Source: an uncultured Bacteroidales bacterium (GTDB lineage Bacteria; Bacteroidota; Bacteroidia; Bacteroidales; Bacteroidaceae). From it: a DNA stretch of 64,000 nucleotides. How positions within the stretch are numbered: the stretch's first letter is position 1; the number at the start of each line of letters is the position of its first letter. Made by a program: the position numbers and the translations under genes. Below the pieces are notes generated by a model. It saw only the letters and a list, made by a program, of their open reading frames with translations, was not told where the DNA came from and did no database searches. Shown piece by piece: positions 37,373-45,922 of the stretch. The stretch spans positions 82,988-146,987 of the forward strand of contig CACYOC010000002.1 in NCBI GenBank assembly GCA_902775975.1. Direction: 5' to 3'.

Positions 37373-38266
37373 ATGAGATATAATGCCAACAATCAAGGTG
37401 AATACGACCACTTCAACGTTACCGAAGGACCCCAGCCGTTACTGGAGTTCTTGTTAGAACATGTCAAGCTGTCAAGGACAAAAATCAAGCAGACGCTACA
37501 TGGTCAGGGTATTCGTGTGAACGGAAAGACCGTCACACAGTTTGACTATATGCTTCAGCCAGGCATGAAGGTAGCTGTTTCCAAGACCAAACGTAACCAG
37601 CAACCGTTCAAAAGCCGCTACGTCAAAATAGTCTATGAGGACCGATGGCTCGTTGTCATAGAGAAACAACCGGGCATCTTGTCGATGGCTGCCGGACATG
37701 CGTCACTGAATGTCAAGTCAGTACTGGATGATTATTTCAAGAAGTCGCACCAGAACTGCACGGCTCATGTGGTACATCGGTTAGACAGGGACACTTCCGG
37801 CCTGATGATTTATGCCAAGGACATGGAGACAGAGCAGATTCTTGAGCACCATTGGCACGACATTGTCTATGACCGCCGCTATGTCGCTGTGCTTTCCGGT
37901 GAAATGGAACAGGATGAGGGAACTATTGAAAACTGGCTAAAAGACAACAAGGCATACATCACTTATTCGTCGCCTGTTGACAACGGCGGAAAGCTGGCCA
38001 TCACACATTTTATGACCTTGGACCGCACTACTGAGCACTCGCTGGTAGAGTTTCGTCTTGAAACAGGTCGTAAGAACCAGATTCGTGTCCATGCTGCCGA
38101 CATGGGACACCCTGTTTGCGGCGACCCCAAATACGGCAATGGCGACAATCCGTTAGGACGCCTTTGTCTGCATGCTTTCCTGTTGTGCTTCAATCATCCC
38201 ATCACCCGTCGTCCTATGGAGTTTGAAACCACCATTCCCGCAGCATTCAAACATCTTTTTAAATAA
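37373..38266 (+). CDS. RluA-family RNA pseudouridine synthase with S4 domain
   Basis: Isomerises uridine in rRNA or tRNA; 297 residues. The N-terminal S4 RNA-binding domain (about 23-75; LSRTKIKQTLHGQGIRVNG) precedes the catalytic domain with VVHRLDRDTSGLMIYAK (catalytic Asp in HRLDRDTSG), LETGRKNQIRVHAADMGHPV and GDPKYG. RluD and RluC types both fit; the target site is not determined. I choose the ATG at 37373 because the -7 box lies just before it and overlaps the longer reading frame. Confidence 0.92.
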   Translation: MRYNANNQGEYDHFNVTEGPQPLLEFLLEHVKLSRTKIKQTLHGQGIRVNGKTVTQFDYMLQPGMKVAVSKTKRNQQPFKSRYVKIVYEDRWLVVIEKQPGILSMAAGHASLNVKSVLDDYFKKSHQNCTAHVVHRLDRDTSGLMIYAKDMETEQILEHHWHDIVYDRRYVAVLSGEMEQDEGTIENWLKDNKAYITYSSPVDNGGKLAITHFMTLDRTTEHSLVEFRLETGRKNQIRVHAADMGHPVCGDPKYGNGDNPLGRLCLHAFLLCFNHPITRRPMEFETTIPAAFKHLFK

Positions 38267-38294
38267 ATTGCTCACCAAACATCCAACATAAGAA

Positions 38295-38450
38295 ATGGCA
38301 GAAAACTTTTCTTATTATGTAGCTATCTTAGCGCTGATTATTATTGGCGTCATTGCAGCGAAGAAAATAGTGTCGTGTCTGATTAAGTCTATCGTTATTC
38401 TGATATTGGCAGCGGCAGCGGCCTATATCTATTTCGAATATTTACAATAG
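38295..38450 (+). CDS. Small membrane protein, 51 residues
   Basis: An unlisted short gene beginning MAENFSYYVAILALIIIG. It has two hydrophobic stretches, about 8-21 and 32-48, separated by AAKKIVSCLIKS, so it looks like a helical hairpin or one long segment in the inner membrane. The start is 28 bp after the pseudouridine synthase on the same strand and the stop is 4 bp before the convergent menA stop. Third positions and the lack of stops over 51 codons support coding. I do not know a function. Confidence 0.75.
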   Translation: MAENFSYYVAILALIIIGVIAAKKIVSCLIKSIVILILAAAAAYIYFEYLQ

Positions 38451-38454
38451 CCAG

Positions 38455-39363
38455 TTAAACAAGTAGTATTCCCAAAGACACTAACACTCCATAAACCAAA
38501 ATGTTACGGGCTGTCTCTGATAAGCATTCGTTCAGTTGACGACCTTCATGAATGGTCCTCATCTTGTTCCATGTCAACACATGCAGAACGAGATAGAGAA
38601 AGGGGAGTACAAAGGCCAGAACGTGTCCGTTTATCCAAAAGATGACACCTGTCAGCACAGCACCGATACCTAACAACAGATATAGTTTCTCGGAAGCTTC
38701 AGCACCTATTCTGACTACCAGCGTCATCTTGCCGTCCCGTTTGTCGTTGTCTCTGTCGCGATAATTATTTACAATAAGCAGTGCATCCACCACGGCACCG
38801 CATGCCAATGAGGCCAAAAACACCTGCCATGTACAGGAATGTAACTGTATGTAATAAGGTATGCAGACAGGAATTACTCCGAAGAATGCCAATACCAGCA
38901 CGTCGCCCATACCAATATAAGACAAATGAGTGGTGTATAGTATGCAGAAAACCACACATGCAATACCTATTGCTATCATTTCCAGACCTCCAAACCATAT
39001 CAGTGGCAGTCCGATGATGCAAGCAATACAGGTTGTCAACGCTATAGCACGCTTCATGGAGTCTATCTTTACCCATCCTTGGGTACAAGCCCTCAAGGGT
39101 CCCAAGCGGGTAGCAGTATCGTCATTGCCTCGGGTATAGTCAAAAAAATCGTTTACAAAATTGGCATCGATTTGCATCAATATGGCAAACAAGGCACAAA
39201 GCGCCGCTGCCGTCCAGCTGAAGGCCGACGCATCTATTTCCTGAATGTCAGTCCATGCCAATGCCAAGCTGATAACGACAGGAACCAAAGCTCCTGAAAG
39301 TGTCTTCGGACGTGCTGCCAAAATCCAGGCACGTAGTGAGTTTTGCTTTACATTTTCTTCCAT
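38455..39363 (-). CDS. menA: MenA, 1,4-dihydroxy-2-naphthoate polyprenyltransferase
   Basis: An inner-membrane UbiA-type prenyltransferase that makes demethylmenaquinone; 302 residues with about eight or nine hydrophobic segments. The first Asp-rich motif is NDFFDYTRGNDD and the second is NNYRDRDNDKRDGK, as in MenA. The N-terminus AWILAARPKTLSGALVPV is also characteristic. The ATG at 39363 is used because a TACCTTTG box at 39372-39379 lies between it and the longer in-frame start at 39393. menG is in the same window. Confidence 0.95.
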   Translation of the reverse strand: MEENVKQNSLRAWILAARPKTLSGALVPVVISLALAWTDIQEIDASAFSWTAAALCALFAILMQIDANFVNDFFDYTRGNDDTATRLGPLRACTQGWVKIDSMKRAIALTTCIACIIGLPLIWFGGLEMIAIGIACVVFCILYTTHLSYIGMGDVLVLAFFGVIPVCIPYYIQLHSCTWQVFLASLACGAVVDALLIVNNYRDRDNDKRDGKMTLVVRIGAEASEKLYLLLGIGAVLTGVIFWINGHVLAFVLPFLYLVLHVLTWNKMRTIHEGRQLNECLSETARNILVYGVLVSLGILLV

Positions 39364-39371
39364 AACAGGTG

Positions 39372-39379
39372 CAAAGGTA
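39372..39379 (-). promoter_or_regulatory. -7 box TACCTTTG for menA
   Basis: TAnnTTTG on the minus strand, 8 nt from the menA ATG. It is adjacent to the 22-bp array at 39391-39456, which therefore sits over the upstream part of this promoter. Confidence 0.7.
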
Positions 39380-39390
39380 CAAATTATATT

Positions 39391-39456
39391 CAAAAAGTAT
39401 CATACTTTTGCCCAAAAAGTCATATACTTTTTTGTAAAAAGTCATAGAGTTTTCAT
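39391..39456. repeat. 22-bp tandem quasi-palindrome array, locus D (3 units)
   Basis: Units start at 39391, 39413 and 39435. The cores are AAAAGTATCATACTTTT (perfect 7-bp arms, 3-base centre), AAAAGTCATATACTTTT (6 of 7) and AAAAGTCATAGAGTTTT (6 of 7), each followed by a 5-bp spacer. It lies between the divergent menA and HD-domain promoters. Confidence 0.88.
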
Positions 39457-39466
39457 TTTTTCTTTG

Positions 39467-39474
39467 TATCTTTG
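39467..39474 (+). promoter_or_regulatory. -7 box TATCTTTG for the HD-domain gene
   Basis: TAnnTTTG element with 8 nt to the ATG at 39483; the last array unit occupies the -33 region. Confidence 0.7.
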
Positions 39475-39482
39475 CATCCGAT

Positions 39483-40127
39483 ATGATGACGAACAGCCCT
39501 TCTCTTGACTTGGTAGAGTTTATTGAAACTCAGATTTTACCTCAGTATGCACAGTTTGACAAGGCTCATAACCTCCAGCATGTGCAGAAGGTTATACGTG
39601 CCTCACTTGACTTGGCGCGACAGATGGGTGCCGATATGGATATGGCTTATGTGATTGCTGCCTACCATGACTTGGGGCTTAGCGGACCACGTGCCATTCA
39701 CCACGTGACGAGTGGGAAAATTCTGATGCAGGACGCCCGACTAAAACGCTGGTTTTCGGCAGAACAGTTGAAGATGATGAAGGAGGCTGTTGAGGACCAC
39801 CGTGCATCGGCATCACGGGCTCCACGAAGTATCTATGGCAAGATTGTGGCAGAAGCAGACCGCGACATCCAGCCTGGAACCGTCATTCGACGCACCATAC
39901 AGTTTGGCTTATCAAACTATCCGCACCTTGACCGTGAAGGACACTGGCAGCATTTCATGCAGCACATGGACGAGAAGTATTCTTCTAACGGCTATATCCG
40001 CTTGTGGATACAGGGCTCAGAGAACGAAAAACGTTTGAACGAACTCCGAACACTTATCAGTCAGCCAACACGGATGCGACAGGTCTTTGATCGCTTGTTT
40101 GATGAAGAGACAACTGAAAAAAAATAA
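39483..40127 (+). CDS. HD-domain hydrolase
   Basis: A predicted metal-dependent phosphohydrolase of 214 residues. HD motif residues are His29 and His33 (AHNLQH), His62-Asp63 (AAYHDLG) and a later Asp (AEADRD). There is no fused receiver, GAF or membrane part. Such stand-alone HD proteins act on nucleotides or related phosphates; the substrate is unknown. A second ATG directly follows the first. It is upstream of lepA by 85 bp, with a separate promoter there. Confidence 0.85.
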   Translation: MMTNSPSLDLVEFIETQILPQYAQFDKAHNLQHVQKVIRASLDLARQMGADMDMAYVIAAYHDLGLSGPRAIHHVTSGKILMQDARLKRWFSAEQLKMMKEAVEDHRASASRAPRSIYGKIVAEADRDIQPGTVIRRTIQFGLSNYPHLDREGHWQHFMQHMDEKYSSNGYIRLWIQGSENEKRLNELRTLISQPTRMRQVFDRLFDEETTEKK

Positions 40128-40178
40128 AAATAATAATAAATTATCGTTGACCATATCTTATAAGTCGAAAAATTTTAT

Positions 40179-40186
40179 TAACTTTG
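40179..40186 (+). promoter_or_regulatory. -7 box TAACTTTG for lepA
   Basis: TAnnTTTG element 26 nt before the lepA ATG at 40213. Confidence 0.65.
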
Positions 40187-40212
40187 TGGCCTGACAGGCG
40201 AAACTGTAAAAA

Positions 40213-42030
40213 ATGAACCATATAAGAAACTTCTGTATCATCGCTCATATTGACCATGGTAAATCAACCTTGGCCGACCGTTTGTTGGAATATACCAAGA
40301 CCATTCAGGTAACGGAAGGACAGATGTTGGACGACATGGATTTGGAGCGCGAGCGTGGCATTACCATCAAGAGTCATGCCATCCAAATGGAATACAACTA
40401 CAATGGCGATGGCAGAGAGATAAAAGGCGAAAAACCTGATAATGGGAAATATATTCTCAACTTGATTGATACTCCAGGACACGTCGATTTCTCTTACGAG
40501 GTCAGCCGTTCCATTGCTGCTTGCGAAGGAGCGTTGCTGGTAGTAGATGCGACGCAAGGCGTACAAGCTCAGACCATCTCAAACCTGTATATGGCGATTG
40601 ACAACAACCTGGAAATCATTCCCGTTATCAACAAGATCGACATGCCCAGTGCCATGCCCGACGAGGTGGAAGACGAAATCGTGGATCTCATTGGTTGCGA
40701 CCCCGAAGATATTATCCGTGCTTCGGGTAAGACTGGCGAAGGGGTAGAGGACATCCTGAATGCCGTTGTTGAGCGCATTCCGCATCCCGTTGGTGACGAG
40801 CAAGCACCATTACAGGCATTGATTTTCGACTCGGTCTTCAACTCTTTCCGCGGCATCATCGCCTACTTTAAGATTAACAACGGTGTCATCCGCCAGGGAG
40901 ACAAGGTGAAGTTCTTTAATACCGGCATGGAGTATGTTGCCGACGAGGTGGGAGTATTGAAGATGGACATGATACCCCGTAAAGAACTGCGCACAGGAGA
41001 AGTAGGCTACATCATCAGCGGCATCAAGAATGCTAAGGAGGTAAAGGTAGGTGACACCATTACTCATATACAGGAACCTTGCGACAAAGCTATCGAAGGC
41101 TTCCAAGAAGTTAAGCCGATGGTCTTTGCCGGTGTCTATCCCATCGATCCGACAGATTACGAAAACTTGCGCGCTTCACTGGAGAAGCTGCAGCTGAACG
41201 ATGCATCCCTGACCTTCGTGCCTGAGACATCCATTGCATTAGGCTTTGGTTTCCGTTGCGGTTTCCTCGGACTGCTGCACATGGAGATTGTGCAGGAGCG
41301 CCTGGACCGCGAGTTCGACATGGACGTCATCACGACCGTTCCCAACGTAACCTATATGTGCTACACCAAACAGGGTGAGAAGAAGGAAGTCCACAATCCC
41401 TCCGGTCTGCCTGACCAGACGATGATAGACCATATAGAAGAGCCATACATTAAAGCGAGCATTATTACTGCTGCCGACTACATTGGTCCTATTATGACGC
41501 TGTGTCTCGACAAGCGCGGCGAGCTGATCGACCAGCAATATGTCAGTGGCAATCGTGTGGAGCTGCGCTTTATGCTGCCCTTAGGCGAAATCGTCATAGA
41601 CTTCTACGACAAACTGAAGTCTATTTCCAAGGGATATGCTTCCTTCGACTATCATATTGACTCGTTCCGTCCTTCCAAATTAGCTAAACTAGACATCCTG
41701 CTGAATGGAGAACCCGTCGATGCACTTTCTACCTTAACGCATCAAGACAATGCAGTAACCTTCGGACGCAGAATGTGTGAGAAGCTGAAAGAACTCATTC
41801 CCCGTCAGCAGTTCGATATAGCTATCCAGGCTGCTATCGGTGCAAAGATTATTGCCCGCGAGACGGTGAAGCAGGTCCGTAAGGATGTTACTGCCAAGTG
41901 TTACGGCGGTGACGTCAGCCGTAAGCGTAAACTGTTGGAAAAACAGAAGCGAGGCAAGAAGCGTATGAAACAGATTGGTAATGTCGAGGTGCCGCAGAAA
42001 GCTTTCCTGGCGGTGCTGAAACTGGATTAA
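40213..42030 (+). CDS. lepA: LepA, elongation factor 4
   Basis: A ribosome-binding GTPase of 605 residues acting in translation or 30S assembly. G motifs are [15 protein letters not shown] (G1), RGITIKSHA (G2), DTPGHVDF (G3) and NKIDMP (G4). After the EF-G-like domains II, III and V comes the LepA-specific C-terminal domain with [22 protein letters not shown] (in part), [27 protein letters not shown] and [21 protein letters not shown] Crp-type regulator follows 37 bp downstream. Confidence 0.97.
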   Translation: MNHIRNFCIIAHIDHGKSTLADRLLEYTKTIQVTEGQMLDDMDLERERGITIKSHAIQMEYNYNGDGREIKGEKPDNGKYILNLIDTPGHVDFSYEVSRSIAACEGALLVVDATQGVQAQTISNLYMAIDNNLEIIPVINKIDMPSAMPDEVEDEIVDLIGCDPEDIIRASGKTGEGVEDILNAVVERIPHPVGDEQAPLQALIFDSVFNSFRGIIAYFKINNGVIRQGDKVKFFNTGMEYVADEVGVLKMDMIPRKELRTGEVGYIISGIKNAKEVKVGDTITHIQEPCDKAIEGFQEVKPMVFAGVYPIDPTDYENLRASLEKLQLNDASLTFVPETSIALGFGFRCGFLGLLHMEIVQERLDREFDMDVITTVPNVTYMCYTKQGEKKEVHNPSGLPDQTMIDHIEEPYIKASIITAADYIGPIMTLCLDKRGELIDQQYVSGNRVELRFMLPLGEIVIDFYDKLKSISKGYASFDYHIDSFRPSKLAKLDILLNGEPVDALSTLTHQDNAVTFGRRMCEKLKELIPRQQFDIAIQAAIGAKIIARETVKQVRKDVTAKCYGGDVSRKRKLLEKQKRGKKRMKQIGNVEVPQKAFLAVLKLD

Positions 42031-42067
42031 AAACAACAAGAACCTATTACTACAAGAATATAAGATT

Positions 42068-42670
42068 ATGACAACAATTGGACTGACAACACGTGACGTG
42101 GCAAGAGAACTGGCAAGACGCTACAGCACCATGACCCATGAAGAGCTGGATGTACTGGAAAGCGTTTTGGTGCCTATGAAGTTCGCCAAGGGAGAGTTTG
42201 TATTAAGAGAGGGTGAAGTATGTACTAACATTTACTGGATTGTCAAAGGCTTGATCCGACAGTTCTACATGAAGAACGGCAAAGAACTGACAGAGCACAT
42301 GGCAACCGAGAATTCCATCTTTATGAGTATTGAGAGCTTGTTTAAGGAACAGCCCAGCCACATACAGATTCAATGCCTTGAACCTACCATTATCTTCGCC
42401 ATGCCGAAAGACAGATTAGAGCATGAAGCCGTCAGAAATACCAACATACAGATGTTGTACCGTAAGATTTTGGAAGAATCTCTTATCCTTTCACAAATCA
42501 AGGCTGACATGCTGCGCTTCGAACCGGCTCCCGAACGCTATGCAAAACTGGTCAAGCGTTCACCGCAGTTGGTGCTGCGCGCTCCGCTGGTTTATATTGC
42601 CAGCTATTTGCAGATGACTCCCGAGACGCTGAGCCGCGTTCGTACTTCTGCCTTGCTTGACGATAAGTAA
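42068..42670 (+). CDS. Crp/Fnr-family transcription regulator
   Basis: A 200-residue regulator. The N-terminal cyclic-nucleotide-binding-type domain (about 20-130; FAKGEFVLREGEV, IYWIVKGLIRQF) lacks the RxxxT cAMP ligands and the Fnr Cys cluster. The C-terminal helix-turn-helix is short: APLVYIASYLQMTPETLSRVR. Bacteroidetes have many such proteins with unknown ligands. It is probably co-transcribed with lepA. The ligand and targets are unknown. Confidence 0.85.
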   Translation: MTTIGLTTRDVARELARRYSTMTHEELDVLESVLVPMKFAKGEFVLREGEVCTNIYWIVKGLIRQFYMKNGKELTEHMATENSIFMSIESLFKEQPSHIQIQCLEPTIIFAMPKDRLEHEAVRNTNIQMLYRKILEESLILSQIKADMLRFEPAPERYAKLVKRSPQLVLRAPLVYIASYLQMTPETLSRVRTSALLDDK

Positions 42671-42677
42671 TTATGAA

Positions 42678-42691
42678 CGGCAGTTCTGCCG
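42678..42691. terminator. Short convergent hairpin
   Basis: CGGCAG-TT-CTGCCG in the 24-bp gap between the convergent Crp-type gene and ispE. There is no T run, so it is at best a weak terminator. Confidence 0.4.
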
Positions 42692-42694
42692 CCG

Positions 42695-43537
42695 TTACAA
42701 CACGCCAAAATACGTAAACATACCAGGGAACTGCTGCTCCAATGCTGCAGGTTCCTCCTTGAACAGTCCGAACAGGGCGCTGCCTGAGCCAGACATGGCT
42801 GCATAGGTGGCGCCCATATCATATAACTTCGTCTTCACCGCTCCCAGTTCAGGGTGCAAGGCAAACACACTTTCTTCAAAGTCGTTCACCAAATCCTCAC
42901 GCCACGTCTCAACAGGTTGCATCACTACATCCCTGCAGTTCTTCGCAGGATAGTGGGGATGGATACGCGAAAAAGCCTCTTTGGTAGGCACGGGAATGTC
43001 AGGACGTACCACACCAATATACCAACCGCTCAGGTTTAGGTCGATGGGTACTAACTTTTCGCCGATGCCTTCCGCATAGCACGGCTTAGAAAAAATGAAG
43101 AAAGCGCAGTCGGCACCCAGCTTCGCCGCATAGCCAGCCATTTGTTCGTCAGACAGATTCAGTTCGAAAAGTTCGTTCAACAGCCGTATCATATAGCCAC
43201 AGTCGCTACTACCACCGCCCATTCCGGCTTGCGTCGGAATGCCTTTCCAGAGATGAACATGTATGCGGGGCAGAGTGGGGAAGTCCTGTTTCAACAACTG
43301 GTAGGCACGAACCACTAAGTTCTTTTGCTCGTCTCCCTCGATATGGATGTTCGTTACCTTTAGGTCGCAGTCAATATCGGACGGGAAACCATTACTCATC
43401 GGAACTACTTCCAAAGCGTCCATGATAGGAACAGGATAAAATACCGTTTGCAGATTATGGTATCCGTCAGACCTTTTCTCTACGACATTCAGCCCTAAGT
43501 TGATTTTTGCTATTGGGAACGTTATCATAGTCTTCAC
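42695..43537 (-). CDS. ispE: IspE, 4-diphosphocytidyl-2-C-methyl-D-erythritol kinase
   Basis: A GHMP kinase of the non-mevalonate isoprenoid pathway; 280 residues. Seen are the N-terminal AKINLGLNVVEKRSDGYHNLQTVFYP (substrate binding, quoted in part), the ATP loop PTQAGMGGGSSDCG, and the C-terminal motif YAAMSGSGSALFGLF. Isoprenoid units are needed for menaquinone, made by menA in this window. The 87-bp gap upstream is filled with heptamer repeats. Confidence 0.95.
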   Translation of the reverse strand: MKTMITFPIAKINLGLNVVEKRSDGYHNLQTVFYPVPIMDALEVVPMSNGFPSDIDCDLKVTNIHIEGDEQKNLVVRAYQLLKQDFPTLPRIHVHLWKGIPTQAGMGGGSSDCGYMIRLLNELFELNLSDEQMAGYAAKLGADCAFFIFSKPCYAEGIGEKLVPIDLNLSGWYIGVVRPDIPVPTKEAFSRIHPHYPAKNCRDVVMQPVETWREDLVNDFEESVFALHPELGAVKTKLYDMGATYAAMSGSGSALFGLFKEEPAALEQQFPGMFTYFGVL

Positions 43538-43543
43538 TCCTTA

Positions 43544-43627
43544 TTTTTCATTTTTCACTTTTCATTTTTCACTTTTCATTTTTCACTTTTCATTTTTCAC
43601 TTTTCATTTTTCACTTTTCATTTTTCA
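43544..43627. repeat. Period-7 tandem repeat upstream of ispE (12 units)
   Basis: Twelve heptamers TTTTTCA and CTTTTCA, alternating from 43551 on. They fill the gap between the upstream gene's stop (43625) and the ispE start region. On the coding strand they read as TGAAAAA/TGAAAAG, purine-rich with repeated GTG and ATG triplets. Confidence 0.95.
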
Positions 43628-44053
43628 TTTCCCCTTTCTCTTTAGTTCCAGTGTCTTCGGCAACTTGCGCCATTTGCCATTGTGAGGCACCTTGATAGTG
43701 CTGCCTTCGCCTTGTTTCAGAATATAGATAGAGTCATTCTTGCGTTCCAGAGTGGCTGTCAGGTCCTCGCTGCCGAAGTCGTTTATCATCTGCATGACTG
43801 CTTTCTTGTCGCTTTTCACCTCGCACGACGTGATCACCCAGCAGAAAGAGTTGAGTTTCTTGCCGAGATAGCCAGGCAATTCGCCATAAAGTTCCTGGCC
43901 AGGAACGGTGATATTCTGGTCGTAGAAATTGATATGCAGATAGACCTCATATTCATTATTATAAAGGTACGCGCGAAAGGCTTCGTCTTTTTGCTGGGCA
44001 AACAAGGCGAAACTTCCGATAGCGAAAAGTGCCGTTGCAATGATTCTCTTCAT
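43625..44053 (-). CDS. Hypothetical exported protein, 142 residues
   Basis: It has a signal peptide (MKRIIATALFAIGSFALFA followed by QQK) and a short mature domain with several predicted strands (YLYNNEYEVYLHINFYDQNI, CWVITSCEVKSDKKAVMQMI in part). It has two Cys and a basic C-terminus (LELKRKGK). It is probably periplasmic. I do not recognise the family. It precedes ispE on the same strand across the heptamer repeat. Confidence 0.75.
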   Translation of the reverse strand: MKRIIATALFAIGSFALFAQQKDEAFRAYLYNNEYEVYLHINFYDQNITVPGQELYGELPGYLGKKLNSFCWVITSCEVKSDKKAVMQMINDFGSEDLTATLERKNDSIYILKQGEGSTIKVPHNGKWRKLPKTLELKRKGK

Positions 44054-44158
44054 GTTCTATTCGTATTTCGATGGCAAAAGTAATAAATATAAATCAATAA
44101 AACAGCATTTCATCGAAAAATATCTCGAAAAACATGCTGATATTTAGAAAAAATTAAG

Positions 44159-44166
44159 TATCTTTG
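44159..44166 (+). promoter_or_regulatory. -7 box TATCTTTG for the glycogen operon
   Basis: TAnnTTTG element 22 nt before the glycogen synthase ATG. Upstream, a CAGCAT (44103-44108) / ATGCTG (44134-44139) dyad encloses two CGAAAAA copies; this may be a control site. Confidence 0.65.
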
Positions 44167-44188
44167 CGCCCTAATACATGTATTAAGA

Positions 44189-45880
44189 ATGGCAAAGAGT
44201 TTATTAAAGCCTGATTATATCTTTGAGTCGAGCTGGGAAGTTTGTAATAAAGTAGGTGGTATTTACACCGTCCTGTCCTCTCGTGCAAAGACATTACAGG
44301 AAGAAATGAAGGATCATATTATTTTCATTGGTCCTGACTTTTGGAAAGAGAGTGAAAGTCCTTATTTCAAGGAAGATAAATCATTGTATGCTGAATGGCA
44401 ATGGGAAGCCAAGGAACAGGGGTTGAAAGTCCGCGTCGGACGATGGACCGTTCCCGGAGAACCCATCGCTATCCTGGTGGATTTTACTCCCTATTTTGAG
44501 AAGAAGAATGAGATTTACACGTTGCTGTGGCAGTATTACGGCGTAGATTCTCTTCACGCCTATGGCGATTATGACGAGGCATCAATGTTCTCTTTAGCCG
44601 CCGCTTTGGTGGTTGAGAGCTTTTACCACTGGCTGACTGACGGCGACTTCATTACCGAGTCTTCTGCTGCACGGGCTTCCAGCCTGAACATTATCTATCA
44701 CGCCAACGAATGGATGTGCGGATTAGGTGCCCTCTATATCAACCACGAGGTGCCACAGATAGGTACTATCTTTACAACTCATGCTACCAGTATTGGCCGT
44801 TCCATTGCCGGCAATCAGAAGCCGCTGTACGATTATCTGTTTGCTTATAATGGCGACCAAATGGCAGACGAATTGAATATGCAGTCGAAGCACTCCATAG
44901 AAAAGCAGACCGCCTTACACGTTGACTGCTTTACAACAGTGAGCGATATTACGGCCAATGAGTGTAAGGAACTGCTGGACAAACCGGTAGATGTTGTTCT
45001 GCCTAATGGCTTCGACAATAGTTTCGTTCCTAAGGGTGCCACGTTTACCCGTAAGCGTCGTGCCGCTCGCCGTCGCTTGTTGGAAGTTGCCAATGCCCTT
45101 TTAGGCGAGCAGCTGGACGATGACACGCTGATTATTTCCACCAGCGGACGCTATGAGTTCCGCAACAAGGGTATTGACGTGTTTGTAGAGGCCATGAACC
45201 GTCTGCTGCGCGACCGCGACCTGGAGAAGAAGGTTGTTGCTTTCATCGAAGTTCCCGGTTGGGTGGGAGAGCCCCGCAAGGACTTACAGGAGCGTCTGCA
45301 AAGTGGCAAGCACTACGACACACCGTTGGAGGTTCCGCAAGTTACTCACTGGCTGCACAACATGAGCCATGACAACGTGCTGAGCATGATGAAGTACTAC
45401 GACATGCACAACCGCAAAGAAGATAATGTAAAAGTTATCTTCCTGCCATGCTACCTGGATGGAAAGGACGGTATTGTGAATATGACCTACTATGATATCG
45501 TACTGGGTAACGACCTCTGCATTTATCCTTCCTATTACGAGCCTTGGGGCTATACCCCGTTGGAGGCTGTTGCCTTCAAGGTACCCTGTATCACTACCGA
45601 CTTGGCGGGCTTTGGTCTTTGGGCCAACAAGGAGTTCGGTCATCAGGGCGAATTGGAAGACGGCGTAAAGGTAATTCACCGCACCGACTACAACTACTCT
45701 GAAGTGGCTGATATGATTAAAGATACAGTCGCCAAGTTCTCTTCCATGACACAGAAGCAGATTGACGACTGTCGCAAGGCAGCTGATGCGTTGTCGAAGA
45801 AAGCCCTTTGGAGCGAATTTATCAAGTATTACCACGAGGCATACGACATTGCCCTCCGCAAGGCTGCTGCACGTAAATAA
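44189..45880 (+). CDS. Glycogen synthase, GT3 (GYS) type
   Basis: Elongates alpha-1,4-glucan; 563 residues. The N-terminus PDYIFESSWEVCNKVGGIYTVLSSRA (in part) and conserved segments HANEWMCGLGALYI, TIFTTHATSIGRSIAG, VLPNGFDNS and CIYPSYYEPWGYTPLEA are of the fungal/animal GT3 type rather than the ADP-glucose GT5 GlgA type; GT3 enzymes generally use UDP-glucose. It is 42 bp upstream of the alpha-glucan phosphorylase, so synthesis and breakdown genes are co-expressed. Confidence 0.92.
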   Translation: MAKSLLKPDYIFESSWEVCNKVGGIYTVLSSRAKTLQEEMKDHIIFIGPDFWKESESPYFKEDKSLYAEWQWEAKEQGLKVRVGRWTVPGEPIAILVDFTPYFEKKNEIYTLLWQYYGVDSLHAYGDYDEASMFSLAAALVVESFYHWLTDGDFITESSAARASSLNIIYHANEWMCGLGALYINHEVPQIGTIFTTHATSIGRSIAGNQKPLYDYLFAYNGDQMADELNMQSKHSIEKQTALHVDCFTTVSDITANECKELLDKPVDVVLPNGFDNSFVPKGATFTRKRRAARRRLLEVANALLGEQLDDDTLIISTSGRYEFRNKGIDVFVEAMNRLLRDRDLEKKVVAFIEVPGWVGEPRKDLQERLQSGKHYDTPLEVPQVTHWLHNMSHDNVLSMMKYYDMHNRKEDNVKVIFLPCYLDGKDGIVNMTYYDIVLGNDLCIYPSYYEPWGYTPLEAVAFKVPCITTDLAGFGLWANKEFGHQGELEDGVKVIHRTDYNYSEVADMIKDTVAKFSSMTQKQIDDCRKAADALSKKALWSEFIKYYHEAYDIALRKAAARK

Positions 45881-45922
45881 GACAAGATCATACAATATTT
45901 CGTTTAATACTAAACAACAATT

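Noticed and set aside
43500-43685. + strand Phe-rich 61-residue frame
   Set aside because: It is created by TTTTTCA/CTTTTCA heptamers; low complexity and antisense to ispE and its upstream gene.
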